The translations under genes were made by a program, and so were the position numbers. Source: Thozetella sp. PMI_491 (lineage: Eukaryota > Ascomycota > Sordariomycetes > Chaetosphaeriales > Chaetosphaeriaceae). From it: a DNA stretch of 64,000 nt. Under the pieces are notes generated by a model. That model had not been told where the DNA came from. It did not search any database and was given only the letters and a program-made list of their open reading frames with translations. The DNA lies in the NCBI GenBank assembly GCA_021432635.1, contig MU270108.1, forward strand, positions 152,941-216,940, given 5' to 3'. This document shows, piece by piece, positions 9,980 through 21,600 of this stretch (position 1 is the stretch's first letter; each line of letters begins with the position of its first letter).

Positions 9980-12871
9980 TCACCGGGCGGCTTCCTCCAT
10001 GGACGAGGTATATCCGCTCTCAGCCCCGCCGGCCGTGGCTGCTGAGCTTCCAGTCTCGACAATGGCCCCAGTGCTTCCACTTACGACACGGTGCGGCACG
10101 CCAGGTCGCTGCTGTCCTCGGTGCAAGGGGATGTTTCCGGGTGGAGCCGGGTATCTCCCGTCGTCTTCGTCAACCTCGTCTTCCTCGTCGTTGGAGGAAA
10201 GCTCCTCGTCGTCTGGATACGTGTTGTCCGATTGATGCGGGTTGGCACGCTGTGAGATCAGTGCCTGAGACACAGACGTCTCCCCTGACGGGTCGTCCAT
10301 GTCCGAAGCCAATCCGTCGCCTGGACTGCCGGAGCTCGAGTCGGTGCTGAAAGGAGGGAAGAACAAGGCTGGGGGCGGGAGTGGAACAGGCCTGAACCGC
10401 TTGAGCCGGCCTGAGAGATACTCGATCTCGACGCACATCTCGGCAAACGCCCGAGGTGGCACGGGCGACGAGGTGCTCATCGAGGCGAGCCGTCCGGCAA
10501 TCGCGTCGGTGGTGTCCTCGGATCTCACTCGGAATCTGCGGGCCTTGGTGCCGAGGATGGTTCTCCGGGTCGTAACCACCACGGCGAAGTGGTCCTCCGG
10601 GAGCACTCCGCCCAAGCCGCAGGGTTCTAGAGGTGGGCTGATCGGCTGCACCACCACCGCCTCGGGTTCATCGCACCAAGGAAACTCGATATCGTCCACA
10701 TCCTCGTCTTCATCCTCATCGTCTGTCGTGAGGCTCGGTGTCTTCTCCTCCCGCTCCCTCATCACTGCATCGACCAAGGCACGGTCGTCACTCAGGGGTC
10801 GAATGGCCAGCGACGAACCAGACAAAGTCCGTGAGAACGGGGCAGGCGTGGGGTTGGGAAGCGGGTCGGATTCCTGACCGTTAGAGGTTAGGTATGTTGT
10901 AGGAGACACCTCCCCGTCCCCGGGGTCCCGGGACAAGTCGGTGCAGAAATGAGCGCCGCTGTAGTAAATGATGGCCCCGTCCCGGCGCCGCTTCCTCCGC
11001 TGCGAAGAACCAGATCCACTATAGCCCCATTTTGAGTTGCCCGTGTTGTCCATGTTGCTCTCCTCGATCCACGACGCCTGAGACCCGGTCTCCTCCAACG
11101 AGGCCTCGACCGACGACGACTGGCGAGCGAATATGGGCTTGTAGTGGAAGCTCCCAGAGGAGCCAGACGCTTGCGGCCCGAACTTGGACTCCCCGCTCGG
11201 CGGGGCTAACACGCGCTTCTGCTTCTTTCTCTGCCCGTCCTCGTTGGATCCGTCCGTATCCTCCGTTGACGGGCTCTTTTGCGAGTTGTCGCCCGAACTG
11301 TCCGAGCTGAATTTGGTGCCATCCGAGCCGCCTCGCCATCGAATCTTGCGGCCGTCGGGTGACAGCTGGAATTTTGCGCTCTTCTCTGTCACGGCCGACC
11401 GGATGAAGCCCGGCGTCACATTGATCATGTGGAGCTGAGCCAGGTTGCAGAGCAGATTGAGGTATACCCAACCGTCCGCGTCAGGAGATACGTTGTGATA
11501 GCTGACTCTCCGGTCCACCAGGAACTCAGGTGGGACGAGCCCGAGGTGGCGGATGTAGTCCATGTTCTCGGATGGGATCTGGATCCGATCTGGGTCGAGA
11601 TCCCGCGGCCGTGTCGGCCGTTGCTCGGGAGGCGGGGCCGTGGGCGGAGACCCATTGTTCCTACTGCGGCCCCCACTCCCGCTACCGCTACCATCACCAG
11701 TCTGATTCCCGCCCGACTCAGTCTGGTCGCCATTGGAGTTCGACGCTGACAAATTGTCTCGTGAGGGCCGCTTCTTCTCGGAGCGGTCCGGGGGCTGGAT
11801 TATCGCCTCCCGGGAAGCCCCCGATTCTAGTGCCAGTGCCGGCAGCACCGGGTCTGCAGCTGCCGGAGTCTCGATGTCGGGCATCGATTGATTACGATGT
11901 ATGTTCCGCCCGCTAATCTTGCCGGTGAAGAGCTGCTCCAGCCGACGCACCACGAGCTTCTTTCTCTCTTTATCCGTCATGACCGTGTGCCGCGGGAAGA
12001 GCCCGTCGGGGGTGTCGGCGATCAGGTTCTCGAGCTTATGGTCGCCCGATGACTTTGTGCGAGCGATCGACGAGGGCCGGCCGAGCGAGGTGGGCGCGTT
12101 GGAGCTGGGGCCAGTCGACATGGACGCATACGCGGAATCGACCGGCCGAGAGTGCGATGACGACGACGAGGCGTGTTTCGACATGGATTCCCCAGAATAG
12201 TAGCCGACCTTTCCGGGACGGCCCTGCTTGCGGCGCTGCGAGGTGGCCTCGCTCGAGCCCTCCAGACTGGCGGCAAAGTCGCGAAGGGTGGCTTCCAGTT
12301 CCCGCTTCTTGCGCTTGGGCAAGCCGTGGACTTTGATTTCAAACAGCTTGTCCTTCTTCATGGCATCGGGCCCCAGTTGCCGATATCTCTTGAGCTCCTC
12401 CTTGAGCCGTTTGTTCTCTATTGTGAGGTCGTCGATGACGCTCCGGTAGTCGTCGGCACTGCTACTATGGGTCACGGCAGGACGGAGAAGGCCCTGGCGC
12501 GCGCTCTGGACAAAGGGGTAAGGAGCGGGCCTTGTCTCCTCGTTGGATGAATCCGTTTCCTTCTGGAAGAATGGCGGATCAACATCCATGGACCCGGCAT
12601 CATAGCTGGCGTTGGGGTTGAGGTTGGATCTGTCGAACCATTTCTTGGCATCGCTGTGGGCCGTCTCATGGCTCTCACCGGACGAATTCCTCCTCGGGGA
12701 GCTGGTAGGCGCCTGGGCTGAAGCGGCCTGGGCAGCTACCCTGGTCACGTCCCGGGCGAGGCGGTGATGCCGCAGAGTCACAGACTTATCCGACGTGGTC
12801 CTGCGGGGGAGAGGATGGCCTCGGTCTGGTGGGGGCTGTGTGCCCTGGGACTGCGAATTGTTACCCGGCAT
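9980..12871 (-). CDS. frq: Circadian clock protein FREQUENCY (FRQ)
   Basis: A single open frame of 963 codons encodes the negative element of the fungal clock, which binds FRH and casein kinase 1 and inhibits the White Collar Complex. From the N-terminus: GHPLPRR and HRLARD (about 18-41); the conserved METDSSNEE-type block after Met95; a dimerising coiled coil at about 143-165 ([20 protein letters not shown]); a basic [19 protein letters not shown] block at about 185-203, a likely nuclear signal; the first CK1-binding segment at about 308-321 ([14 protein letters not shown]); the second, structured segment around [20 protein letters not shown] and [20 protein letters not shown]; a Ser/Asp-rich PEST-like part; and the FRH-binding region around [14 protein letters not shown]. 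The C-terminus is acidic and ends [12 protein letters not shown]. Neurospora FRQ is of similar length (989 aa). Met95 corresponds to the downstream AUG that starts short FRQ in Neurospora. No intron interrupts the frame. Confidence 0.97.
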   Translation of the reverse strand: MPGNNSQSQGTQPPPDRGHPLPRRTTSDKSVTLRHHRLARDVTRVAAQAASAQAPTSSPRRNSSGESHETAHSDAKKWFDRSNLNPNASYDAGSMDVDPPFFQKETDSSNEETRPAPYPFVQSARQGLLRPAVTHSSSADDYRSVIDDLTIENKRLKEELKRYRQLGPDAMKKDKLFEIKVHGLPKRKKRELEATLRDFAASLEGSSEATSQRRKQGRPGKVGYYSGESMSKHASSSSSHSRPVDSAYASMSTGPSSNAPTSLGRPSSIARTKSSGDHKLENLIADTPDGLFPRHTVMTDKERKKLVVRRLEQLFTGKISGRNIHRNQSMPDIETPAAADPVLPALALESGASREAIIQPPDRSEKKRPSRDNLSASNSNGDQTESGGNQTGDGSGSGSGGRSRNNGSPPTAPPPEQRPTRPRDLDPDRIQIPSENMDYIRHLGLVPPEFLVDRRVSYHNVSPDADGWVYLNLLCNLAQLHMINVTPGFIRSAVTEKSAKFQLSPDGRKIRWRGGSDGTKFSSDSSGDNSQKSPSTEDTDGSNEDGQRKKQKRVLAPPSGESKFGPQASGSSGSFHYKPIFARQSSSVEASLEETGSQASWIEESNMDNTGNSKWGYSGSGSSQRRKRRRDGAIIYYSGAHFCTDLSRDPGDGEVSPTTYLTSNGQESDPLPNPTPAPFSRTLSGSSLAIRPLSDDRALVDAVMREREEKTPSLTTDDEDEDEDVDDIEFPWCDEPEAVVVQPISPPLEPCGLGGVLPEDHFAVVVTTRRTILGTKARRFRVRSEDTTDAIAGRLASMSTSSPVPPRAFAEMCVEIEYLSGRLKRFRPVPLPPPALFFPPFSTDSSSGSPGDGLASDMDDPSGETSVSQALISQRANPHQSDNTYPDDEELSSNDEEDEVDEDDGRYPAPPGNIPLHRGQQRPGVPHRVVSGSTGAIVETGSSAATAGGAESGYTSSMEEAAR

Positions 12872-13887
12872 CTCTCCAACATGGCACGATCTGCGCTCGT
12901 CGGCGGATGGGTTTACTACGCCAGGCAGGGCACGCGGCGACAGGGCATCTCGCCCCGGTTGGAGGTGGTTAACGATGGTCGGCGGTCACGCCTCCGCGAC
13001 GGCTACCGATGTGACGTTAGTTGCGACGTGGCAATGTCGAGCTTAGAGGTATGGTCAGCAAGACCGTAACGCTGTGGGCAACGAATGGTAGCACGCAAGA
13101 CCGTGCCGGAGGGGGGGGCGGTGATCGGAGCGAGGGCACGCCCGGGACCGAACGACCGGGAGGGAGCACGACGATGGCCGCTGACGTTTGCGCCAGGGCA
13201 GCAGAATCTGTTGGCTGCCCCAAGCTCGAGGGCCGAGAAGTTGGGGGTTCGGGGGGCGAGTAGGAAAAAAAAAATAGACAAGATCGACCGAAACTACTTA
13301 CTATAGGAGTGAAAGGAGGGGCAAGGGACCAGGGTCAAGTGGTCTGTAGCGGTGCAGAGTGCTGAGGGAGGCGTCAAAACAGTTGATGGTGGAGGGGAGT
13401 ACCGGTTGGACCTGGAAATCCGCCAGCACGTCAGCTTTAATTTTTGGGTGTAGGCCACTTGTGTCGGAGATTCGTTCGTGCCGTGGTGATGGGTGTGCGA
13501 GGCGAGGACGTGTAGCCCGATCGTGGCCGTGGTTTAGTGGATGGTTGACTGCAACCCAGACGCAGTTTGTTTTCTTTTTGGTGGTCGTTGAGCAGGTCGA
13601 AGACGAGAGAGGCTTAGGAGGGGGGGAGGGGGGGGGAGCGGCACAAATGGAGAAGAGAAGAGGAAGTTTCAATCAAGACGTGGGGTCTACAGGCCGTCGT
13701 AGAAGCAAGGCCAGGAGGGCCTGAAGCAATCGAGATCCAGCAATCCAGCCAAAGACCAGGCCAGCCGTGCTGGCTACCCTCGTCTCGTCAGTCCGGGACG
13801 CCTGTTGCCCGCGCCCCCCGTCGGCTTCGTTAGTTTTCAGATGCAACATGATTTCACCGATCTCTGCGGCAGTGGGTCACTTTTTGG

Positions 13888-13902
13888 GATCGAGGGGATC
13901 GA
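13888..13902. promoter_or_regulatory. Candidate proximal light response element (paired GATCGA)
   Basis: Two GATCGA hexamers lie 9 bases apart (13888-13893 and 13897-13902), about 1 kb upstream of the frq start. White Collar Complex binding sites in Neurospora promoters are closely spaced pairs of GATC-like cores, and frq has one near its transcription start. The pairing is seen directly; the function is inferred. Confidence 0.5.
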
Positions 13903-15472
13903 AAGTTCAGGGTCCTCTGCTAGGACCTGCCGATCATTGGCCGAAGCGGACGAGGTCGCTGGCCAACTTAGGGTACCCTTCCCACGAGTTTGTTTATTCT
14001 ACAAGGGACCCTCGCTGCGCACCGCCCTAAGTGTCGTAGGCTTCTTGACCTTCCCAAGCTTGCTAGTCGACATACCCGGACGTCAAGGACCTTCCAGCGA
14101 GCTCCAGGAGCGCCAGATCCCATCGCACGGCGAGCCACAGGTCAGAATTGCGACGACCTAGCCCTCCATCGCTCAGCAAGCCTAGGTGTACTTTGTTAAC
14201 GAGGAACCCGACGCTTATATTCTGAGCTAACGCCATGGGGCTGATTTAGCTCGAACCCAGGAAATATGGGGGAGCGTTGGCAGGTGAGACCGGGGGGAGG
14301 GTGCAAGCGTCGGTCAGTTTCCAAGGGACACGCGCCATCGACCACATCGCCAGATGAGAAAGAAGCACCTGATACTAGCTGATGCGTCCGACGAGATAGA
14401 CATCATCACAAATGGAACTTTTTAAACCCCCTCAGCAAATGGCACCTTCATCATGACTTACCCAAAAAAAATCATCAGATCGACTAAGCTTTCCCAGAAT
14501 GCATCGAATCACCAGAGCATCAACACAGATGCATGCAGCGGGAAAAGGTGTGATTGTTTTGTTGCGCCGGGGAAGGGGTGAAGCTAATGGTCACGACTGG
14601 ATCCATGCAATTCCTACGTCATAACCCGTAAGACCCCATGTTCTAGCCCTACACCACCCGAGAGGGTCCCCTTAGAGTTACACCAACGCCCGACGAGCAG
14701 GTGGACATTGGGATCTTACTCGTTGCAGGTCATCGGCCCTCCTCCACTGTTCCGCCAAAGGCCCAATTCCATGCATGCTATGGAGGAGCGGGCGTGGGCA
14801 CGAATTGCCGGTTCTGTCTGACGGCGCTGCAGTTGATATTCGACCGGCTTCCATGAGACTCCTTTGGGGTCCCAAAACTTGGAAACGGGCGGGCTTTTCT
14901 GCAGCCATCGAGAGCAAATGGCCAATTGGCTCCAGCAAAAGGTGAGCTGCAGCAGGGGATGGGCCCACCGCCCTGAGCGCCTCCTTCCACAGCATGACAG
15001 CAAGTGGCATGTTCTGCCAGTTCTGTCAGTTCTGCCAAGATGCAAGCCGCACTCCAGCGACGTAGAGCAGCAGCACAGAAGCGCAGACAGACGCAAAAAG
15101 GGACCGGCCCACGCACCCTTCGTCCTTTGGTTGCAAGGAACGCGGGAAATTTGGATGTTGGGGGAAGCTTCTTGACTCAACCTCTCCCTGGGGCTCGGGG
15201 CCGGGGTGTGGTGTGCCTGCTTGTTTCGCGTGCTACCGAATTGGCCAAAAGAGCCGATCCCGCGAAGGGAGCTCGATCTTCAAGTCAGGCCCGGCAGTGG
15301 CTGTATTGGATGTAGCCCCAGTCAAGGAGGAGAAGGGAGGTGCTGTAATTCCGCTGGGAACCCCACACGCAACCACACACGAGCGGAGTCAATCAACCGG
15401 AGCGGAGACGAGGAGAAAAGGGGACTTGGGAGCGTGTTCGATCCCGAAAACCCCAGTTTAAGTGGAGGTCAG

Positions 15473-15493
15473 CGATGACGTCCTGCGATGCTG
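15473..15493. promoter_or_regulatory. Candidate clock box (distal light element) of frq
   Basis: Two imperfect repeats, CGATGACG and CGATGCTG, have starts 13 bases apart. They resemble the two CGATG-type repeats of the Neurospora frq C-box, the distal White Collar Complex site needed for rhythmic transcription. The distance to the frq ATG is 2.6 kb, close to the Neurospora arrangement as I remember it. A further CGATCGAGATC follows at 15534-15544. Confidence 0.6.
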
Positions 15494-15636
15494 AGGTGAT
15501 AGAGCCGCCGCCGATCTCTGGACCCCTAAAACTCGATCGAGATCACCACCACCAACAGGATCTAAGTATTTCCTAACGGAGCGGGCAGCGCCGCGTTCGT
15601 CGAGTTTTCAAAGTTGCTCAGGCAATTGAAAGAGAG

Positions 15637-15668
15637 AAAAAAAGAAAAAGAAAGAAAGAAAGAAAGGA
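15637..15668. repeat. (GAAA)n purine tract
   Basis: A run of A/G tetranucleotides of the GAAA type lies in the frq upstream region between the candidate clock box and the divergent gene. Confidence 0.8.
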
Positions 15669-16378
15669 AGGGGCGGGGGGAGCTTGCTTCGCGGTGGCCT
15701 CGACAGTGACGGCGGATTCGGAGCAGCTGAATCAAGCGGCGGCGGCCGACCCTATGCCCTCAACTTCGGCCCGGAAAGGGAGGGTCGCCGCCGCTTCCGT
15801 TCGCCGGGACTCAAGAGTGTCTGTTTCCCGGGCCTGTGGGGCGACTCTCGGTCGCCCATGACGGCGTATATCGGAGCGGAACTACAGTACAAAACCCTGA
15901 CAAGCCTCGCGCACCATGAAGCGGTCTCGGCACCACCAGCAAGAAACTTCAGTCTATTTGGTGGGATGATGCAAGTAACTGTACCGACATCCGCTAGGGA
16001 GGACAGATTTAGGCGGCAAAACGACGCGCTGAGGAGGGACAGGCGGTTCGTAACCAAGCAGCCAAGTGACACTGTAGGTACAGATGAGTCGAAAATAACA
16101 GCTACTGAGATACCTGATGGACTAGTTAGTGTAGGGACCTAGCTCCACAGTTCACTCTGTACCTAAAGTTAGCTTCTGCTGCCAGTGCGGCATGGTGCCT
16201 TAGCTTACCTAAGGCAAGGCAGTAAACTGGTCGATAAGATAAGGCCACTTGACGAGGCTGCAGAGACTGGAGTGGGCAAGAGAGAGCTCCATTCAGCTTC
16301 CCTCGAGCCATGGAGCTTGCATCAGGCCGAAGCCAAGCAGGATACCTAGGGGACGCGTAGAGAACAACCAAGAATTAA

Positions 16379-17818
16379 ATGGCCACTGGCGCCTTCTCCT
16401 GCCGTCGCAAACCATTCCGAGCCATGAACCCCTCGCTTGCGAGACTGGCGCCGGGCGTCTGCTGCCTCGGCTCCAGTTCTCTCGCCCCCTTCGCAGCGTC
16501 CCGGACGCTCGCTCGCCCATCTGCTCGAAACTTCCACCGCACCGCGCCCGCCTGCCTACCCCGACGGCGCAATTTCTTTACCTCCAACGTGCTTCTGCAG
16601 CAGGACGGCAGCGAACCGCACCAGTTCTCCCGAGACCAAGCGACACGCAGCGCACACGAGCCCAGGTCTGCGAGCCGCCTCAGCGATCCGACTTCAAAAC
16701 CCACCTCGACCAAGCGGCGTAAAGGCCCGCTCAAGAACTCATTACACCGCGTAGCTATCGTCGCCCAGAAGGGTGTGCCGCCCAAGCCTTCCCACGCACC
16801 TCTGGCCCCCGAGGCCGTCGAGTCGGATGGCGGCTCGTCCATCAGCGCCGTGTGCGTCGCCGAGTCCTTCGACATGGAGGTCGTGGCCGACCTCTTGCAG
16901 AACCACGGCTTCCTGCTCGACCCCGACGGCACGGGCTTTGAGATACACGAGGTAGTTCACGCCAAGGGCTTCAATGCCGGTGATATATTCGTTTTCCCCT
17001 CCGGGACCATCGTGACTTGGTCGCTACCACCCGACGTGGTAAACACCTTGGCAACGCGCCATCTCCTGCCCGCTGCCGAGGGCCCTTTTGTTGAGTCCAA
17101 GGAGGTCGAGGATCTTGAATACGTGGTTGATCACTCCCAAGACCAGAGCTCAGTCTCTGGGGATGTGGTCAGGCTGGGGACGCTGCGGGAGACCCGGGAC
17201 GGCGACCGGCTCGACACGACACTGGCCAAGATCGCCTTCTCGTCTGGCCTCGCCCGCAGCACCAAGCTTGCCGTGCTTGAAAGCTCGCTGACGCGCTACC
17301 TCGAGAGCACAAGACATATCCCGGACCAGCTCTCGCAGGGTCTGCGGTTTCCGCTTTCGCGGGAGCTCATCCTCCAGAAGACGGGCGAGCTGCTCAACCT
17401 GCGGTCGCAGCTAAACCACTACAATGACCTAACCGACTCGCTACCTGACCTGTTCTGGGACAGCGAGGTGAAGCTGGAGACGTATTACGACAAGATCGGC
17501 AAGGCACTCGACGTTGGTATCCGCATCAAGACGCTCAACGACAAGATGACGTATGCTCAAGAAGTCGTCAACATGGCTCACGAAGTGCTCAACACCACCG
17601 AGAAGATGGCGAGTGAGAACCACAGCACCCGCCTTGAATGGATCATTATCATCTTGATCGCTGTCGAGGTCTGCTTTGAGCTCCGGAGGGTTTACATGGA
17701 GTACAGGGACGACCGCCACGGAGAGCAGGCAGACGCACTGCTGGCCGAGTTCCGGCAGCTGAGAGAGTCTCTTGAACGGCAAGGCCGGGAAGGAACCGGC
17801 CGGGAGGCCACTAGATAG
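16379..17818 (+). CDS. DUF155/RMND1-family mitochondrial protein (MRX10-like)
   Basis: One exon encodes 479 residues. The first 70 residues are rich in Arg, Ser and Ala with almost no acidic residues (CRRKPFRAMNPSLARL, RNFHRTAPACLPRRRNFF), a good mitochondrial presequence. The DUF155 domain runs from about 155 to 400: ISAVCVAESFDMEVVADLL, HAKGFNAGDIFVFPSGTIVT, DVVRLGTLRETRDGDRL, KIAFSSGLARSTKLAVLE, and ELLNLRSQLNHYNDLTDSL with DLFWDSEVKLETYYDK. A hydrophobic helix at about 421-435 (WIIIILIAVEVCFEL) anchors the C-terminus in the inner membrane, as in RMND1 and yeast Ydr282c/Mrx10, which support mitochondrial translation. Either the ATG at 16379 or that at 16424 could start; both leave a presequence. 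It is divergent from frq, so the 3.5 kb region between may carry signals for both. Confidence 0.87.
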   Translation: MATGAFSCRRKPFRAMNPSLARLAPGVCCLGSSSLAPFAASRTLARPSARNFHRTAPACLPRRRNFFTSNVLLQQDGSEPHQFSRDQATRSAHEPRSASRLSDPTSKPTSTKRRKGPLKNSLHRVAIVAQKGVPPKPSHAPLAPEAVESDGGSSISAVCVAESFDMEVVADLLQNHGFLLDPDGTGFEIHEVVHAKGFNAGDIFVFPSGTIVTWSLPPDVVNTLATRHLLPAAEGPFVESKEVEDLEYVVDHSQDQSSVSGDVVRLGTLRETRDGDRLDTTLAKIAFSSGLARSTKLAVLESSLTRYLESTRHIPDQLSQGLRFPLSRELILQKTGELLNLRSQLNHYNDLTDSLPDLFWDSEVKLETYYDKIGKALDVGIRIKTLNDKMTYAQEVVNMAHEVLNTTEKMASENHSTRLEWIIIILIAVEVCFELRRVYMEYRDDRHGEQADALLAEFRQLRESLERQGREGTGREATR

Positions 17819-18617
17819 ATGGTGGGCTTGATGTCCAAAGGTGTGCCATGCTGTTGACTGTTGAACAACTAGCTCGTGCCAGCCTTCCCCTGCCCACGTC
17901 GAAGGCGAAACGTGGTGCTATGATACCCAGCTCCTGTACAAATGTAGCCATTAGTGTCTTGATAAGAGGCATCTGGATGCCACCATATCGCAACAACGCT
18001 GCCGGGGCTCTTTTTCTGGTGAAATTTCTGCCGAGGCAAGCCTCGACTCTTGGCATAGCTCCCCGCCCCTGAGAGACAGACTGATAGGCAAACTTGCTCT
18101 ATTGGAGATTAATCAGCGCGTGGCGCTGCAACTCCGCCTAAGTACTCTATACAGCAATGCTACAAACTTCAGGAAATCTCAACTGTAAGCCAGCCGGCTA
18201 CCTGCCAGTCACCAATACTCCCTTGCTCGCCACACGTAGATCGACGATTCCATTGTTTGCCCCTCCCCTCCATCCCCGGCATTCCCTGATAGTAGTAGAG
18301 TCCCAAGAATTCGCCGACCCGCGAATCAAATATCATGGATCTCGCAAGCCCCGAGACTCTTCTTGCAATGCTGCTCCCTTTAGTATTGTACAAAAATAGA
18401 TCGAAGGCTTTTTAAGCTCGATGCTATAGGAATTATAACACCCGCCGCCCGGTCTCCTTTCCTCCGATTTGGGAAATGGCACTAGCCATTCACGGTTGGG
18501 TTTTTGTCTAAGATTCAGATATGTCCGTTGCCGTAAGCGAGTCTAGCGCGCCCATATCGTGGTTTTGACCCGGCCGATCCGAGCTCGACGCTATGCTTGC
18601 AGCTGCCGTAGGGTGTC
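17819..18617. other. Convergent spacer between the DUF155 gene and RXT2
   Basis: It holds the 3' flanks of two convergent genes. Nothing family-like was found in six frames; an AT-richer patch at about 18400-18440 could include polyadenylation signals. Confidence 0.6.
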
Positions 18618-21600
18618 CTATGCGTGTGGGGGCTGGAAGCCAACCCCAGCGACGGGGCTTGCGCTGTTGGCATGGACGGACACGGGGCTTGGTGAAGGTG
18701 GCGGGCCATGGGCCGTGCCGTTGACGGGACTCGCCATCGGGGGCCGTGCGTTGGGAGACATGGTGTTCCCCACTTGCATCGCCCTTTGAGCTGCGATCTT
18801 GTTGATGTCAACCGGCCCGCCTAGCCCGATCCCCGCTAGCCCGGCGATCTCTCCTTGCGTGACTTTGCCCATGTGTCCGGTGGCTGACTGCTGAGCGCCG
18901 AGCCTGGCTCGAGCCTGCTCCATCACCTGGCGCTGTTGGACCTCCGGCATGACCGTGTGGTATCCGGTCAATCCAGGGTTGGCACCGGGCGGCATGCCGG
19001 CCGGTCCACTGTAATGCCGCTGCGCCGGCCCGGGCATCATACCAGCTGCAGGGCTGCCATATGGGGGGCGAGGGGCATGCTGTTGATGTTGCGGAAGAGA
19101 CTGCGATGGGCCGTAGCCGTGTGCCTGAGGCATCTGGGGAGACATAGTGCGGGGCATCTGTCCACCATTTGTATAGGGTGAGTAGTTCGCTGGGGGCGCG
19201 TGATGCTGGGCGTGCTGGGCATGTTGCGGGTGTTGGACGTGATGCTGTGGATGTTGTGGTGGGTGCTGTGGGTGCTGTTGGTGATGTTGCGGGTGCATCT
19301 GTTGATGCTGGGGATAGTTCCCTGGATAGCCCGATGGGGGGTACCGCTGGTTCGGGGTCCCCGCCTGTGGCAGGTTAGCATAACCAGGCTGGTGAGGCGA
19401 CATGCGGGCCGGGCCAGGACTCGGCGTGCCCTGGTACTGGGGCATAGGCGAGTGGCCGTGAGGTCCTTGATGCTTGGCGAGCTGGGCCGCGTAGCCTCCG
19501 AAGCTCGCCGGGCGGTATTGCTGCGGTGGGGGCGGCCGCGGCTGCGCCTGATGTGGTTGCGAGATTGGCACAGCCGAGGGAGGCCGTTGAGTGTACATGT
19601 TGGGAGCCTGCGCGCGGACCGGGGTCTGCGGGTAATGTTGTGCATTGGGCATGGGCCGGTTCATGCCGGCATATTGCGGCGTTCCGTACTGCGGGCTCGC
19701 GTACGGTGCGGGAGAAGGCACACTGGGCGTCCGATGCGCAGACCGCTGGTTCGTGCTGGCAGCCGCTTGCGCGTTTTGCTTGGCGAGGCGCGCAGGTTCG
19801 TCGTCCTCCATCACGCCGCGGTACTCATCTGTACGAATCTCGATGCGGCTGCTCACGTTTAGATCCTCCAGTTTGTCCGAGTTCAGCCGGGCGACGGCGT
19901 ATGGCGGCAGAGTCTTAATGATGAGAGACAGCTGAGCCTTCAGGGCCTGATAAGTAGCCAGTTCCTCGTCCCCGGGCTGGTGTGATGCGTTGCCATTTCG
20001 GAGCAAATCGCCATTGACCGGGTCCGCCGAATAGCGGTCCTGACTTGTGGGCAGAGTCAGGTTGCGGTTGCGCTGATACGACGCGAGGGTCTCGATCAAA
20101 TCGGACACCTCCTCGAGGAGATCGTCGACCTCCTTATCCTCCTCTGCCTTGTTCCCCAAGGCCTGATCCAAGGTCGGGTCGACCATGGCATCATCCCAGT
20201 TCTCAATCGCGCTCTTGACAAGCTCCTCGTCGATCTCATCCTGCACTGGACCGGACTCGCCGTCCTCTGCCTCCTCTTCAGGGGCCTCGGCGTCGATCAT
20301 CTTCTCCAAGTTGAGCCGGCCGACCCGCTGCCACCACATACGGCTAACTTGACCCGACGGGACAATGGCGGCGGAATCGTCCTTGCTCGGGGCGAAGCTG
20401 GAAAAGGCACCCCGGAAAAGGGCCTCCATCTCGGACATCTCAAGCTCGATGGATGACGGCTTCACGCCGGCCAAACTCTGCGCGCGTTCGCGCTGCTTGG
20501 TCTTACCGTGCATAGTGGGGGTGGCGTTACTGTAATCGAGCCAGTGACCAGTAGTTACCTCCTGTGAGAAGTAGGTGTTGGGTCGGTACTTGGACTTCTC
20601 CGTCAGCTCCGGGTGATAAAAGGTCAAGACGTTGTTCTTAGTCGTGTTCTTGGTGGCCTTGGGTGGCTGGAGCGGAGGCAGGTTCCGTGGCGAGGGGAAG
20701 AGATCGCCGAGGGTTAAGGGGCGCCCATTCTTATCGGTCGATGCCGGCATTGTTTGCCGAAGGCGCGTGATTGCTACACCATTGGGGAGGCTAGTGTCCG
20801 ACAGCGGCTTCAGCGGGATGTCAGAAGTGACAGCGCGCTGGAGACTCGAGTACACCGGCTTCAGCTTGGGGATCATGCCGTAGGCTGATAGCACGAAAGC
20901 GTCGTTGACGCCCGCGGGGTCACCATGCTGCAGATCAGATCGCCCTGTGAGGGTCTTGTCGGTTTGAGGATATGCAAGCTCTCGGCGGTAGAGCTCCAGG
21001 ATTTTGCTCTGGAAGTTGGTCAACTTGAAGACGGTGTCGCGGTCTGCACAGGTGCCGTCCTTCAGCTGTGGCGATGCTGAGTCTTTGAGAAGCGCTTTCG
21101 TCACTTCCACGACGTCCGAAACCAGGTCGTCCAAAATGCCATAATCATCGCCTGACACTTTGCTTGCGATGCTGGATGGCTTGGTAGTGTCCTCGGACTT
21201 GGTACGCTTGAGCTGGGGCTCGCCATCCGCAGCTTCATTGACGGGGAGCGGGCGCCTGAGGATGTCGAGACCGGCAGGTTCGTAGCTGACAGGAAGGCAA
21301 GTTAGCGAGTTTATATAGCCAAAGGGGTAGCAGGGAAATGGCGAAGAAGAGGCGGAAGAAGGGATCAAGCAAGATAATAAGAGTGGTCGGCTGTGCGCAA
21401 ATCGGGGGCGTCATGGAAAGTGATGGCTTACCTTCGCAAAACATCGTAGAAGTCGCGAATCAACGTCTTCTGGTCCTGGGTTTTATAGTAACCATTGATT
21501 GCGGGTTTCGTGGTCTGGTTGCCGTTGATTTCGGCTGTGCTGTCCTCGCTCGCATCGCGTTTTCGCTTGGTCGACGAGTTAATTGACATGGGCGAGTCGG

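Larger units (their letters stand above)
12872..16378. promoter_or_regulatory. frq 5' region: long leader and clock/light promoter, shared with a divergent gene
   Basis: This 3.5 kb spacer separates frq (-) from the divergent RMND1-like gene (+). Its size matches the long 5' UTR plus promoter of Neurospora frq. In the minus orientation it holds a GTAAGT donor at 13301-13296, several upstream ATGs with short frames (for example at 13672, 13281 and 13223), a pair of GATCGA sites near 13890 and a pair of CGATG sites near 15480. A (GAAA)n tract lies near 15637-15668 and G runs near 13620-13640. No protein-coding gene is recognised. Confidence 0.7.

Noticed and set aside
10299-10877. 192-codon plus-strand open frame inside frq
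   Set aside because: It is a shadow of the FRQ reading frame. Neurospora has an antisense qrf transcript here, but it is not known to encode a protein.
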